A DNA stretch of 64,000 nt from Mesorhizobium sp. J428 (GCF_024699925.1 NZ_JAJOMX010000001.1:1588001-1652000); one strand, 5' to 3'. Counted from the first letter of the stretch, positions 54,822 through 63,821 are shown. Translations and numbers: made by a program. Notes: generated by a model from the sequence alone, not told the origin.

Positions 54822-55381
54822 GACAGCATCCCGATCGCTTCGTCCACGGACACGACGCGCCCCATGTAGCGGTCGATGTCCTCCAGCGAGGCCTCGGCCA
54901 GATGCGGCCGGTTGGAATTCGTCGCCTCGCGCGGCACCACCGGCTCGAAACCGTTGGCGAAGGCATCCTGCGCGGTGGCGCGGATGCAGACATTGGTCTT
55001 CACGCCGACGATGATCACCCGCTCCACCTTCTGTTCGGTCAGGAACAGGGCGAGATCGGTCGCGAAGAAGGCGCTGAAGCGGCGCTTGAGCACGAGTGTC
55101 TCGTTGTCTCCCTGCGGCCTGAACTCGCCGAAGAACTCGGCGTCGAAGGCCTGTTCAAGATGATGCAGCGGCAGCTTGCGCCACTCGAAATCGTCGAAGC
55201 CGGGCCGATGGCGCTCCACGGCGTGCACCACCACGGCACCGGACGCATTCGCCGCAGCCCGCAGCCGTCGGATCGGCTCAAGAACGTCCTCGACGCCCTT
55301 GTAGTAGTTCGGCTGCGACGGATCGAAAAAGGAGTTGATCACGTCGACGAGGATGAGGGCGGTCTTTTTCGTGTCGGTCAT
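54818..55381 (-). CDS. Isochorismatase-fold cysteine hydrolase
   Basis: 187 aa. Catalytic triad: Asp in ILVDVINSF, Lys in LVLKRRFSAF and Cys in VKTNVCIRAT. The cis-peptide neighbourhood GVKTNVC is family-typical. Members include nicotinamidase, ureidoacrylate amidohydrolase and N-carbamoylsarcosine amidase. In a nucleoside operon a deamidase or ureide hydrolase acting on the released base is plausible, but no pyrimidine ring-opening enzyme is present. Confidence 0.92.
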   Translation of the reverse strand: MTDTKKTALILVDVINSFFDPSQPNYYKGVEDVLEPIRRLRAAANASGAVVVHAVERHRPGFDDFEWRKLPLHHLEQAFDAEFFGEFRPQGDNETLVLKRRFSAFFATDLALFLTEQKVERVIIVGVKTNVCIRATAQDAFANGFEPVVPREATNSNRPHLAEASLEDIDRYMGRVVSVDEAIGMLS

Positions 55382-55384
55382 GGG

Positions 55385-56281
55385 TCAGGCTTTCAGGGCG
55401 CGGGCGCGGCGCGTGGCGATCGCCATAAAGGTCAGCACCACGATCACCATTGCATAAGGTAGTGTCTGGATCAGTTCGGCCGGGATGCCGCGTCCCTGGA
55501 GGCGGATCTGCAAGGCGTCGAAGAAGCCGAACAGCAGCGCGCACAGTGCGGTCGGCCATGGCCGGTTGCGGCCGAAATAGAAGGCGGCCAGCGCGATGAA
55601 GCCGCGGCCGGCGGTGATGCCCTCGTTGAAGATGCCGACGACACCGATCGACAGATAGGCGCCGGCGAGGCCTGCCAGCAGGCCGGCGAAGACCGTCGAG
55701 GCATCGCGCAGCCTCAGCGGCGACAGGCCCAGCGCGCGCGAGGCCTGCGGGGCAGCGCCCGCCGCGCGGAGGCGCAGGCCGAGGCGCGTGCGGCGCAGGA
55801 ACCAGACCGTCACCGGAACAAGGATCCAGGCGGCCCAGGTGAGTGGGTCATGGCCGGACAGGATGGCACCGAGATAGGGAATGTCGGCAATGACCGGGAT
55901 CTCGATGCGGGGAAGCCGGGCAACGTCGGGCAGGCGCAGCGTGCCCGAGCTGCCATAGGCGGTCTTGAGGAAGAAGCGGACGAGACCGGCGACGAGGATG
56001 TTGAACCCGAGCCCAACGATGATCTCGTCGGCCTTGAGCCGCGTGACGCAGAGCGACATCAGGAGGCCGAGCAGCGCGCCGACGCCGGCCGCGCCCACCA
56101 GCGCGACGCCCCAGCTGCCAGTCTGCGAGGCGAGGATGATCGCGATGAGGGCGCCGCCCAGCATCATGGAATCGAGTCCGATGTTGACGATGCCGCCGAT
56201 GCGGTTGACCAGCCCGCCGATCGCGGCGAGCAGCACCGGCGTCGTCATGACGATCGCCGAATGGAGGACGTTCTCAATCAT
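55385..56281 (-). CDS. BMP-type nucleoside ABC permease (NupQ-like)
   Basis: 298 aa; about eight to ten hydrophobic segments. VNRIGGIVNIGLDSMMLGGAL, RLKADEIIVGLGFNILVAGL, then GRNRPWPTALCALLFGFFDALQIRL: the BPD_transp_2 (branched-chain/ribose/nucleoside) fold. It overlaps the preceding permease by four bases. It forms the channel with the other permease. Confidence 0.92.
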   Translation of the reverse strand: MIENVLHSAIVMTTPVLLAAIGGLVNRIGGIVNIGLDSMMLGGALIAIILASQTGSWGVALVGAAGVGALLGLLMSLCVTRLKADEIIVGLGFNILVAGLVRFFLKTAYGSSGTLRLPDVARLPRIEIPVIADIPYLGAILSGHDPLTWAAWILVPVTVWFLRRTRLGLRLRAAGAAPQASRALGLSPLRLRDASTVFAGLLAGLAGAYLSIGVVGIFNEGITAGRGFIALAAFYFGRNRPWPTALCALLFGFFDALQIRLQGRGIPAELIQTLPYAMVIVVLTFMAIATRRARALKA

Positions 56282-57330
56282 GCCGCGCCCCTCTTCTTCG
56301 ACATGATCCAGCCGAAGCGGGCGACGGCGAAGATCATGACCATGCCCTGCAGCACGTTGACGATCTCGATCGGCACATCGCTGAAGAGCTGGATGGTCGC
56401 ACCCGACGCGGCGAGCGCCCCGAACAGGATCGCCGCCAGGAAGATGCCGATCGCCGAGCCGCGTCCGAGCAGGGCGACGGCGATGCCGGCAAATCCATAG
56501 CCGGGCGAGAAGCCGGAGACGAAGCGGCCGACATTGCCGAGCGCATGCACCGCGCCGGCGAGGCCGCCAATGGCGCCCGACAGGAGCATCATCTTGATGA
56601 TGAGGCCGGGAACGTCGATGCCGGAGGCGGTGGCGAAGCGCGGATTGAGACCAGCCAGCCGCGTCTCGAAGCCGAGCGCGGTGCGCTTGCCCCAAAGCCA
56701 GTAGAGCAACAGCAGCGCCACCGCGATGAGGAAGCCGGCATTGAGCGTCGAGGGCGGCATCAGGCGCGGCAGGCGGGCGGCGGCATCGACCATCGGCGTC
56801 GCCGAATTGGCGGAACCGGGCGCCAGAAGCGGTCCGTTGACCAGGTAGGCGGTGAGGCTGATGGCGATGAAGTTGAGCATCAGCGTGGTGACGACCTCGT
56901 CCACGTCGAGGCGCGCCTTGAGAACGCCCGGCACCAGCATCCAGAGCGAGCCGACGACAAGGCCGGTGGCGAGCGCCAGCGGCAGGAGGATTGCGGCGGG
57001 AAGCCCGACGAAGGTGAAACCGATATAGGCGGCGGCCAAACCGCCGACATAGACGCAACCCTCGACGCCGACATTGAAGGCCCCGGCGCGGAAGGCGATC
57101 GCCGTGGCGAGGCCGGTCAGCATCAGCGGCGTCGCGGCAGACAGAGTGGCGGCGATACGGCGCGTTCCGCCGAAGGATTCGACGATCAGCAGGCGGTAGA
57201 CCTCGACCGGGTTGTGGCCGGCCAGCCCAAGCAGGACAGCCGTGCCCGCAAAGGCGAGCACCAGCGGCAGGGCAATCGCCAGCGCGGCCTGCAGGCGGGA
57301 GGAGGATTGTTCGGCGGCAACGGCGCTCAT
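56278..57330 (-). CDS. BMP-type nucleoside ABC permease (NupP-like)
   Basis: 350 aa. Several long hydrophobic stretches (ALPLVLAFAGTAVLLGLAG, VGLPAAILLPLALATGLVVG), then RAGAFNVGVEGCVYVGGLAA and KARLDVDEVVTTLMLNFIA. ATGA overlap with the ATPase upstream. BPD_transp_2 family, larger NupP-type subunit. Confidence 0.92.
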   Translation of the reverse strand: MSAVAAEQSSSRLQAALAIALPLVLAFAGTAVLLGLAGHNPVEVYRLLIVESFGGTRRIAATLSAATPLMLTGLATAIAFRAGAFNVGVEGCVYVGGLAAAYIGFTFVGLPAAILLPLALATGLVVGSLWMLVPGVLKARLDVDEVVTTLMLNFIAISLTAYLVNGPLLAPGSANSATPMVDAAARLPRLMPPSTLNAGFLIAVALLLLYWLWGKRTALGFETRLAGLNPRFATASGIDVPGLIIKMMLLSGAIGGLAGAVHALGNVGRFVSGFSPGYGFAGIAVALLGRGSAIGIFLAAILFGALAASGATIQLFSDVPIEIVNVLQGMVMIFAVARFGWIMSKKRGAA

Positions 57331-58865
57331 GCGTCGAGCCCTCCGAGCATCAAGCGGCCGATCTCGTCGATGCGCGCCGAGCCGCGCGACACTTCACCGG
57401 TCGCCTTGCCACCATAGAGGACGACGATGCGGTCCGAGAGCGTGATGAGCTCGTCGAGTTCCTCCGAGATTAACAGCACAGCGCCGCCCCTGTCGCGGAA
57501 GTCGAGCAGGCACTGGTGGATGAAGGCGATGCCGCGGATATCGACGCCGCGGGTCGGCTGGCAGGCGAGCAGCACCTTCGGATTTCCGTCGAGCTCGCGC
57601 CCGACCGCGACGCGCTGCTGGTTGCCGCCGGACAGGCTGGAGGCGGGAAGCTGGGAGGACGAGCGCTTGACGCCGAAGCGGTCGAGCATCGTCTCGACAT
57701 GGGTTGCGATCGCACCACGCTTGAGAAATCCGGACGACGAGAATTCCGGCCGGCGGTGATGCCCGGCGATCGCGTTCTCGGCGATCGGCGCGACGAGGCA
57801 CAGGCCCTCATGCGCGCGGTCGGGACTGAGATAGGCGAGGCCCGCGAGACGCCGGGCGCTGAGCGGCAGCGACGAGATGTCGAGCCCGTCGATCCTGATT
57901 GCGCCGGCACTTGCCTGACGCAGGCCGGTGACGATGCCGGCGAGCTCGTCCTGGCCGTTGCCCGCGACGCCGGCGATGCCGACGATCTCGCCGGCACGCA
58001 CGGTGAGGTCCAGCGCGTCGAGGCCGGCGGTGCCGCGGCCCGGACGGGCCGAGATGCCGGAGAGTTCGAGAACCGGCTTGCCGGCGGCGCTCTCCCGCGC
58101 GGAAGGCCGCGCCAGGATCTCGCCGATCATCAGTTCGGCCAGCTTGGCCTTGTCGGCCTCCGAGGCAGGCAGGCTTGCGACGACCTTGCCGGTACGGATC
58201 ACCGTGATGTCGTCGGCGAGCGCCAGCACCTCGTCCAGCTTGTGGCTGATGAACAGGATGGTCCGCCCTTCCTCACGCAGCTTCTTCAGCAGCGCGATGA
58301 GCTCGCGCACCTGGGCAGGGGCGAGCACGGCCGTCGGCTCGTCGAGGATCAGCACATCCGCGCCGCGATAGAGCAAACGCAGGATCTCGACGATCTGGCG
58401 CAGGTGAACCGGCGCCTCTTCCTCCGGCACGTCCCAGTCCACCGTGACGCCCGCGAGTTTCTCCAGACGGCGCGCCTCGGCAAGGGCCGTGTCGCGGTCG
58501 ATCCGGCCGAGGCCGCCGACCGGCTCCTTGGCGAGGATCAGGTTCTCGAGCAGGGAGAGCCCCGGCACCAGCATGAATTCCTGGTGCACCATGCCGATGC
58601 CGTGGTCGAACGCATCAGCCGGACCCGCGAAGGACACCGGCTCGCCGTTGACGACGACGGTGCCCTCGCTCGGATGGTCCATGCCCTGCAGGATGCGCAT
58701 GAGCGTCGACTTTCCGGCGCCGTTGCCGCCGACGATCGCGTGGATCGTCCCGCGGCGCGCCGAGAAGTCGATCGCGTCGTTGGCCACGAGGCGCCCGAAC
58801 CGCCTGGTCACGCCGCGCGCGCCCAGGCGGATGTCGGAGGCCGGGGCCTTGTCCTGCGCGGTCAT
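57327..58865 (-). CDS. BMP-type nucleoside ABC ATP-binding protein (NupO/RbsA-like, twin cassette)
   Basis: 512 aa with two nucleotide-binding halves. First half: Walker A GGNGAGKST, Walker B LILDEPTAVLAPAQV, switch SHKLDEVLAL. Second half starts near residue 255 with degenerate Walker A GVAGNGQDEL, signature LSGGNQQRVAVGREL, and ends LLISEELDELI. Such asymmetric twin ATPases are typical of ribose/nucleoside importers. It starts 16 bp after the binding-protein stop. Confidence 0.94.
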   Translation of the reverse strand: MTAQDKAPASDIRLGARGVTRRFGRLVANDAIDFSARRGTIHAIVGGNGAGKSTLMRILQGMDHPSEGTVVVNGEPVSFAGPADAFDHGIGMVHQEFMLVPGLSLLENLILAKEPVGGLGRIDRDTALAEARRLEKLAGVTVDWDVPEEEAPVHLRQIVEILRLLYRGADVLILDEPTAVLAPAQVRELIALLKKLREEGRTILFISHKLDEVLALADDITVIRTGKVVASLPASEADKAKLAELMIGEILARPSARESAAGKPVLELSGISARPGRGTAGLDALDLTVRAGEIVGIAGVAGNGQDELAGIVTGLRQASAGAIRIDGLDISSLPLSARRLAGLAYLSPDRAHEGLCLVAPIAENAIAGHHRRPEFSSSGFLKRGAIATHVETMLDRFGVKRSSSQLPASSLSGGNQQRVAVGRELDGNPKVLLACQPTRGVDIRGIAFIHQCLLDFRDRGGAVLLISEELDELITLSDRIVVLYGGKATGEVSRGSARIDEIGRLMLGGLDA

Positions 58866-58881
58866 GGAGCGTCCGTCCCGC

Positions 58882-59916
58882 TTACTTCAGCCAATCCGGA
58901 TAGCCCTGGGTGACGACGTTCCAAACCTGGACCTTGCCGGACAGGATGTCCTGCTTCGCCGTCTCTACCTTTTCGAGGATCGGAGCCGGGATCAGCTCCT
59001 TGGTGTGCTTCATTTCGGACAGGCCGACACCGCCCTCCTTAAGGCCGAAGGCAGCCGTCTTGCCCGCCGGGAACGTGTCCGCGGCATAGTCCTTGAGCAT
59101 AGCCTCGACGGCGACGTCGGTGCGCTTGATCATGCTGGTGAGCACCGAGCCGGGAGCAAGCCCGTCCTGGTCGGTGTCGACGCCGATGGCGTAGTGCCCG
59201 GCTTCCTTGGCCGCCTGGATGACGCCCATGCCGGTGCCGCCGGCGATCTGGTAGACGATGTCGGCGCCCTGCTCGAACATGGCCTTGGTCATCTGCAGGC
59301 CGATCGCCGGATCGGCGAAGTTGTTCGAATAGGCGACCAGCACCTTGACGTCCGGATTGGCGGCCTTGGCGCCTTCCATGTAGCCGGCGATGAACTTGTC
59401 GATGCCGGCCGACTTGGTGCCGCCGATCACGCCGATCACCGGCTCGGCATTGATGCCCTTGATCGAGGTGTCGGTCGTGACCAGTGCGGCGAGCGTGCCG
59501 GCAAGGTAGGAGCCTTCCTGCTCCTGGAACAGGACGGAGGCGACATTGGCGCCCTCGCGCACCTGGTTCAGGATCACGTATTTGGTGTCGGGATAGTCCT
59601 TGGCGACCTCGGTCAGCGCGTCGCCATGGGCATATTCGAGGTCGACCACGAGGCCGAAATTGGCGTCGGACGCGCGGCGCAGGATGTCGACCGCCTGGGC
59701 GACGACCTCCTTCGATTCGATCGGACGGCCTTCGAGCTTGGTGGCCTCCAGGCCGCGCTTGAAGCCTTCATAGGCGAGGTCGTTGTAGGACTGGTCGCCG
59801 AGGCCGCTCTGCGAGATGATCAGAGCAGCGGGTCGATCGTCAGCTTTCGCCGCCGAGAGTCCAAGGGCCGAGACGAGGGCCAGCATGGCGGTCCCGAGCA
59901 TCAGTTTGCGGTGCAT
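58882..59916 (-). CDS. BMP-family (basic membrane protein) nucleoside-binding protein
   Basis: 344 aa with signal peptide MHRKLMLGTAMLALVSALGLSAAKA. Mature part ALIISQSGLGDQSYNDLAYEG, EYAHGDALTEVAKDYPDTKY, GVIGGTKSAGIDKFIAGYM, VVYQIAGGTGMGVIQAAKE-type segments and AIGVDTDQDGLAPG: Bmp/PnrA family, which binds purine or pyrimidine nucleosides in the periplasm. Start ATG at 59916 with GGAG upstream, lying within the apparent C-terminal extension of the GntR gene. Confidence 0.94.
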   Translation of the reverse strand: MHRKLMLGTAMLALVSALGLSAAKADDRPAALIISQSGLGDQSYNDLAYEGFKRGLEATKLEGRPIESKEVVAQAVDILRRASDANFGLVVDLEYAHGDALTEVAKDYPDTKYVILNQVREGANVASVLFQEQEGSYLAGTLAALVTTDTSIKGINAEPVIGVIGGTKSAGIDKFIAGYMEGAKAANPDVKVLVAYSNNFADPAIGLQMTKAMFEQGADIVYQIAGGTGMGVIQAAKEAGHYAIGVDTDQDGLAPGSVLTSMIKRTDVAVEAMLKDYAADTFPAGKTAAFGLKEGGVGLSEMKHTKELIPAPILEKVETAKQDILSGKVQVWNVVTQGYPDWLK

Positions 59917-60676
59917 TGTCGTTCTCCTGACTTGTTAGGGTGTTCCCGGGCCGATGCCGCCGCACGAGGCGAGCCTCGTAGGAATAGCGACGGGCATCGT
60001 AGATCGCGCTGACGCAGTCCAGGACGGCTCCGTCAGCAGCAAAGGAGTGGCGGTTGACCGCGACGACGACGCCGTTTCGCGGCAATCCGAGCAGCTTGCG
60101 GTCTTCCGCTTCGGCTGGACGCGCCAAAAGGCTCTCCGTCGCCGAATGGACGGAAAGGCCGTGGTCGTCGAGATGCCGATAGAGCGAGAATGACGGATCG
60201 GCTGCCCGGTCCTCGGTCAGGCCGATACTGTCGACGAGCCGGCGCGACAGCACCGACCGGTGCCGCGCGATCGGCATGCCGTCGACCAGACGCAGGCGAT
60301 CCAGCAGGACGAGAGCCTCGTCGCGATCATAGGGAAGACCGCGTTCCCATACCGCCGGACCGTAGGCGAGCAGCCGGTGCGCGGCCGAATGTCCGGTCGC
60401 CGCGACGGCTTCTGTGAAGGAAAGCAGATAGCCGGGCGAGCGCCGCAGCGGCGCTTCCGCCACGAATGTCCCGCTGCCCTGCCGGCGCGTGATCAGCCCT
60501 TCTTCGAGAAGCTGCTCGACAGCCCGCGTGACGGTGAAGCGGCTGACACCAAACTCCTTCGCCAATTGCGGTTCGCTGGAGAGACGGGCGCCCGGATCGA
60601 GCGACGCGATGCGGACCTTCAGCTCGTCGGCGATCTGAAGGTAGCGCGGCGCATGAAGGAGGCGGTCTGCGGACAT
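59840..60676 (-). CDS. GntR-family transcriptional regulator, UTRA (HutC) type
   Basis: About 278 aa from the ATG at 60676, which has GAGGAAGAG upstream (the frame extends to 60739). Helix-turn-helix QIADELKVRIASLDPGARLSS with EPQLAKEFGVSRFTVTRAVEQ, then a UTRA effector domain ending YDARRYSYEARLVRR. The family normally ends right there. Here the frame runs 70 bases into the next gene, whereas a TAA at 59937-59935 in another frame gives the expected end, so a small frameshift near the C-terminus is possible. It heads the nucleoside operon and should repress it. Confidence 0.9.
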   Translation of the reverse strand: MSADRLLHAPRYLQIADELKVRIASLDPGARLSSEPQLAKEFGVSRFTVTRAVEQLLEEGLITRRQGSGTFVAEAPLRRSPGYLLSFTEAVAATGHSAAHRLLAYGPAVWERGLPYDRDEALVLLDRLRLVDGMPIARHRSVLSRRLVDSIGLTEDRAADPSFSLYRHLDDHGLSVHSATESLLARPAEAEDRKLLGLPRNGVVVAVNRHSFAADGAVLDCVSAIYDARRYSYEARLVRRHRPGNTLTSQENDNAPQTDARDRHAGPRLGPWTLGGES

Positions 60677-60688
60677 CTCTTCCTCAAC

Positions 60689-60700
60689 TTGTCCAGTCAA
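60689..60700. promoter_or_regulatory. Candidate UTRA-GntR operator
   Basis: TTGTCCAGTCAA approximates the TTGTC-N2-GACAA palindrome used by HutC-type GntR proteins (one mismatch). It is 13 bp upstream of the regulator start codon. Assignment by family and position. Confidence 0.4.
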
Positions 60701-60891
60701 CTGATCAGATTTTGAAAGCCGGCGCAAGAGGTCTGGCACGGTTTGCCGACAGAAGGAGCACGCTCGCCCGGCGGCGAACGAGCAGAGGCGAGAACGGACA
60801 TAGGAGGTTCGGACGCGATAACGTTGCGTTCAGCGTCGCGAGAGCGAGCGAATGAGAGAATTGCGAATGCGGCGACGAACGCGCCGATATG

Positions 60892-61494
60892 TCAGGCCAA
60901 GCTGCCCGTCGCCGCAGGCTGCTGGCGCGCGATGGCCGACCAGCACATCTCTGCGATCTGCCGCCGTTCCGGTTCGGTCAAGGAAGAGCCATCGGCGCGA
61001 CGCCATTTCAGCGTATTGCGGATGCCGCCGCCGACATAGGCGCCCATGACGTTCGGGTCGAAGTCGCGCAGCACACCTGCGGCATGGGCCTCGGTAAACA
61101 CCTTGGCGGTGAAGTCCGTCACCGGCGCGAAGAGCTGCCTCAATTCGCCGGGCTGCAGAAGGGGGATGTTGGACAGGTATTCGAACAGGATCGCCTGCTC
61201 GGGATCGGCCCATATCAGGCGGATATAGTCGTCGATGTAGCGCCGGACCCGCGTTTCGTGCGGAACCTCGGGTCCATGCTCGATGATGAGGGAGGCGCCC
61301 ACTTTCGCGGTCAGCCTTTGATACACCCCGCGGACCATCTCCTCCTTCGAGGCGAAATAGAGGTAAAGCGTGCCCGTGGCGACCCCGGCCACCTGGGCGA
61401 TCTCCGCCATCGAGCATTGAAGCCCGTTCTTCACGATCAGCTCGGATGCGGCGCTGAGTATGCGCTCACGCTTGTCGACAACAGGTGCGTCCAA
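60892..61494 (-). CDS. TetR-family transcriptional regulator (TTG start)
   Basis: 200 aa from TTG at 61494, because GGAGG lies at the correct distance (AATCGG spacer). The open frame extends to a GTG at 61530, but that start would lie inside the operator palindrome. Helix-turn-helix ERILSAASELIVKNGLQCSM with AEIAQVAGVATGTLYLYFAS. The ligand domain has the unremarkable TetR_C fold. It is divergent from the phosphoesterase/sugar operon at 61608 (113 bp between start codons) and probably represses it. Confidence 0.88.
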   Translation of the reverse strand: MDAPVVDKRERILSAASELIVKNGLQCSMAEIAQVAGVATGTLYLYFASKEEMVRGVYQRLTAKVGASLIIEHGPEVPHETRVRRYIDDYIRLIWADPEQAILFEYLSNIPLLQPGELRQLFAPVTDFTAKVFTEAHAAGVLRDFDPNVMGAYVGGGIRNTLKWRRADGSSLTEPERRQIAEMCWSAIARQQPAATGSLA

Positions 61495-61510
61495 CCGATT
61501 CCTCCAGCCT

Positions 61511-61530
61511 GTGAATGAATGTTCATTCAC
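61511..61530. promoter_or_regulatory. TetR operator between regulator and phosphoesterase/sugar operon
   Basis: GTGAATGAA-TG-TTCATTCAC: 9-bp perfect arms with a 2-bp spacer, 16 bp from the TTG start and 77 bp upstream of the phosphoesterase start. The short AT-rich palindrome matches the usual TetR operator style (GAATG-type half-sites). Confidence 0.68.
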
Positions 61531-61607
61531 CTGTCACATAGCATGGCTACTCCTGCCCCCGTCAAGCATGAGCGCCGGGTTATCGCCTGGCCGCACAGGA
61601 GTTTTCA

Positions 61608-62492
61608 ATGGCCGACGCCCTCACCTTCGTTCACCTGACGGACCTTCACATCGGCAATCCGGCCGTTCAGGACGATCACCTCTATTCCGACACGGCGACG
61701 ACGCTCCGCGCCATCCTCGCGGACGTGAAGCGGCTGGTGCCGCAGCCCCGCTTCATCATCGCCAGCGGTGACCTGACCAATACCGGCGACCAGGAAAGCT
61801 ACGAGCAGCTGAAGGCGATCGTCGCCGAGGCCGAGCTCGACATGCCGATCCTCTATACGCTCGGCAACCACGACAAGCGCTCGGGCTTCTATCCCGCCAT
61901 GCTCGGCCAGGCCGAGAACATCGACAAGCCCTACGACCACTCGGCCGTCGTCGACGGCATCCACATCATCCTCGTCGACACCAGCATGCCCTTCAAGATC
62001 GGCGGCCATTTCGAGACCGGCCAGGTCGAGTGGCTGGAAAGCGAGCTGGACCGGCATCCCGAACTGCCGAAGCTGATCGTCATGCATCACGCGCCTGCGC
62101 TCGATTTCCACGCCACGGAACTCGAATGGGAGTCGCTCTCCTTCGAAGGCACCGAGGCCCTGCGCCGCGTGCTCGAGGGCCGCAGCGGCATCCTCGGCAT
62201 CCTGTCCGGCCACATCCACTACGACCGCGTGAGTCACTGGTGCGGGATTCCGGTCGTGGTCGGCATCGGCCAGCACGCGGCGACAGACGTGCTCTACCTG
62301 CATGAGGGCCTGCGCATGGTCGCCGGGGCGTCCTTCGCACTCGGCACGGTCCGCGACTCGGGTCTCAGCATCTCCTTCGTGCCGCAGCCGGCCGACCGCC
62401 GCGAGCTCAAGGTGCACACCTTCGCGGGTATGTCCGAGCTGATCAAGCACTACGAAACCGACGCGGCCGCCGCCGCGGTGGCAGCACAGTAA
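61608..62492 (+). CDS. Metallophosphoesterase (CpdA/GpdQ-like)
   Basis: 294 aa. Binuclear metal motifs in order: HLTDLHIG (Asp, His), IASGDLTN (Asp), LGNHDKR (Asn, His), VMHHAPAL (His) and LSGHIHYD (His, His). This complete set fits cyclic-nucleotide phosphodiesterase and glycerophosphodiesterase (GpdQ) families. Start ATG behind CAGGAG. First gene of an operon with a UgpB-like importer, so a glycerophosphodiester or related phosphodiester is a plausible substrate; cAMP is an alternative. Confidence 0.9.
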   Translation: MADALTFVHLTDLHIGNPAVQDDHLYSDTATTLRAILADVKRLVPQPRFIIASGDLTNTGDQESYEQLKAIVAEAELDMPILYTLGNHDKRSGFYPAMLGQAENIDKPYDHSAVVDGIHIILVDTSMPFKIGGHFETGQVEWLESELDRHPELPKLIVMHHAPALDFHATELEWESLSFEGTEALRRVLEGRSGILGILSGHIHYDRVSHWCGIPVVVGIGQHAATDVLYLHEGLRMVAGASFALGTVRDSGLSISFVPQPADRRELKVHTFAGMSELIKHYETDAAAAAVAAQ

Positions 62493-62508
62493 ACCCAGGA
62501 GTCCTCCC

Positions 62509-63813
62509 ATGAACCGCAAGACATTCCTGGCCGGCGCGACCGCGCTGGTCATGGCGGGCCTTTGCGCGCCCGCATTCACCCAGTCGATCCCCGCGACCGT
62601 CGATCAGCCGGTGACGATCAGCTACTACAACTACAACCTCGCCTCGGCCGGCAACGGCGCGGAGGCGACCAAGAAGATGATCGCCGACTTCGAGAAGGCG
62701 AATCCGAACATCAAGGTCGAGGGCGTCGGCGCGAGCTCGGCGGACATCACCAGCCGCATCCAGGCCGACGTGGCCGCCGGACGCATCCCCGACGTCGTCC
62801 AGATGGTCTTCTCGGACCTGAACTTCACCGTCGACAATCTCGGCGCCGTAGCACTCGAGGACATCGTGCCGGCGGACGAGCTGAAGAAGCACTTCGAGGG
62901 CATCACGCCCAACGGGCTGCAGCTCGGCGTGATCAACGGCAAGACCTACGGGCTGGCCTACACCTTCTCGACGCCCGTGCTGTTCTACAATGCGGACCTC
63001 TTCCGTCAGGCCGGGCTCGACCCGGAGAACCCGCCCAAGACCTGGGCCGAGGTGAAGGCTGCCGCGCTCGCGATCGTCGACAAGACGGACGCCGAGGGTA
63101 TCGCCACCGGCATCTTCGGACCGAGCGCGGGCGACTGGCTGTTCCAAGGCGTGCTGCGCTCCAACAATGGCGGCATCATCTCGGCCGACCGCAAGCAGCT
63201 CGCCTTCGCGGATCCGGCCTCGGTCGAGGCGGTGGCGATGCTGCGCGACCTCTATGACAGCGGCGCCTACACCAATGTCGAGATCCAGGCCGCCATGGAA
63301 GGCATGGCCTCCGGCAAGATCGGCATGTATCTGCAAACCTCGGCCATCCAGGGCTTCCTGGTGAAGGGCGCGGAAGGCAAGTTCGATCTGCGCGCCAGTA
63401 CCATGCCGCGCTTCGGCGACAAGCCGCAGCGGCCGAACAATTCCGGCAGCGCGCTGGTGATCCTGAGCAAGGACCCGGTCAAGCAGCGGGCCGCGTGGGA
63501 GCTGATGAAGGCGATGACCTCGAAGGAGGCCTACACCGTCATCACCTCGCAGATCGGCTACCTGCCGCTGCGCACCGACATCGTCGATGACCCGAACTAT
63601 CTCGGCGAATGGGTGAAGAAGCACCCGCTGATCAAGCCGAACCTCGAACAGCTCGCGATCCTAGAGCGCTGGGAATCCTTCCCCGGCCCGAACTACCGCC
63701 AGATCCAGAAGACCATGATGGAAGGCGCAGAGCTCGCCGTGTTCGGCGGCGTCGACCCGGCCGAGGCCATGCAGGCCGCGCAGGACAACGCCCAGGCCCT
63801 GATGCCGAAGTGA
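62509..63813 (+). CDS. Ugp/Mal-type ABC substrate-binding protein
   Basis: 434 aa with signal peptide MNRKTFLAGATALVMAGLCAPA and AGGAG upstream of the start. Mature sequence ISYYNYNLASAGNGAEATKK, PDVVQMVFSDLNFTVDNLGAV, LAYTFSTPVLFYNADLFRQAG (the UgpB-like NTPVLYYN segment) and RWESFPGPNYRQIQKTMMEG near the end. SBP_bac_1/8 family, binding a sugar, glycerol-3-phosphate or glycerophosphodiester. It starts 16 bp after the phosphoesterase stop and the permease follows it. Confidence 0.92.
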   Translation: MNRKTFLAGATALVMAGLCAPAFTQSIPATVDQPVTISYYNYNLASAGNGAEATKKMIADFEKANPNIKVEGVGASSADITSRIQADVAAGRIPDVVQMVFSDLNFTVDNLGAVALEDIVPADELKKHFEGITPNGLQLGVINGKTYGLAYTFSTPVLFYNADLFRQAGLDPENPPKTWAEVKAAALAIVDKTDAEGIATGIFGPSAGDWLFQGVLRSNNGGIISADRKQLAFADPASVEAVAMLRDLYDSGAYTNVEIQAAMEGMASGKIGMYLQTSAIQGFLVKGAEGKFDLRASTMPRFGDKPQRPNNSGSALVILSKDPVKQRAAWELMKAMTSKEAYTVITSQIGYLPLRTDIVDDPNYLGEWVKKHPLIKPNLEQLAILERWESFPGPNYRQIQKTMMEGAELAVFGGVDPAEAMQAAQDNAQALMPK

Positions 63814-63821
63814 CGACGCAA

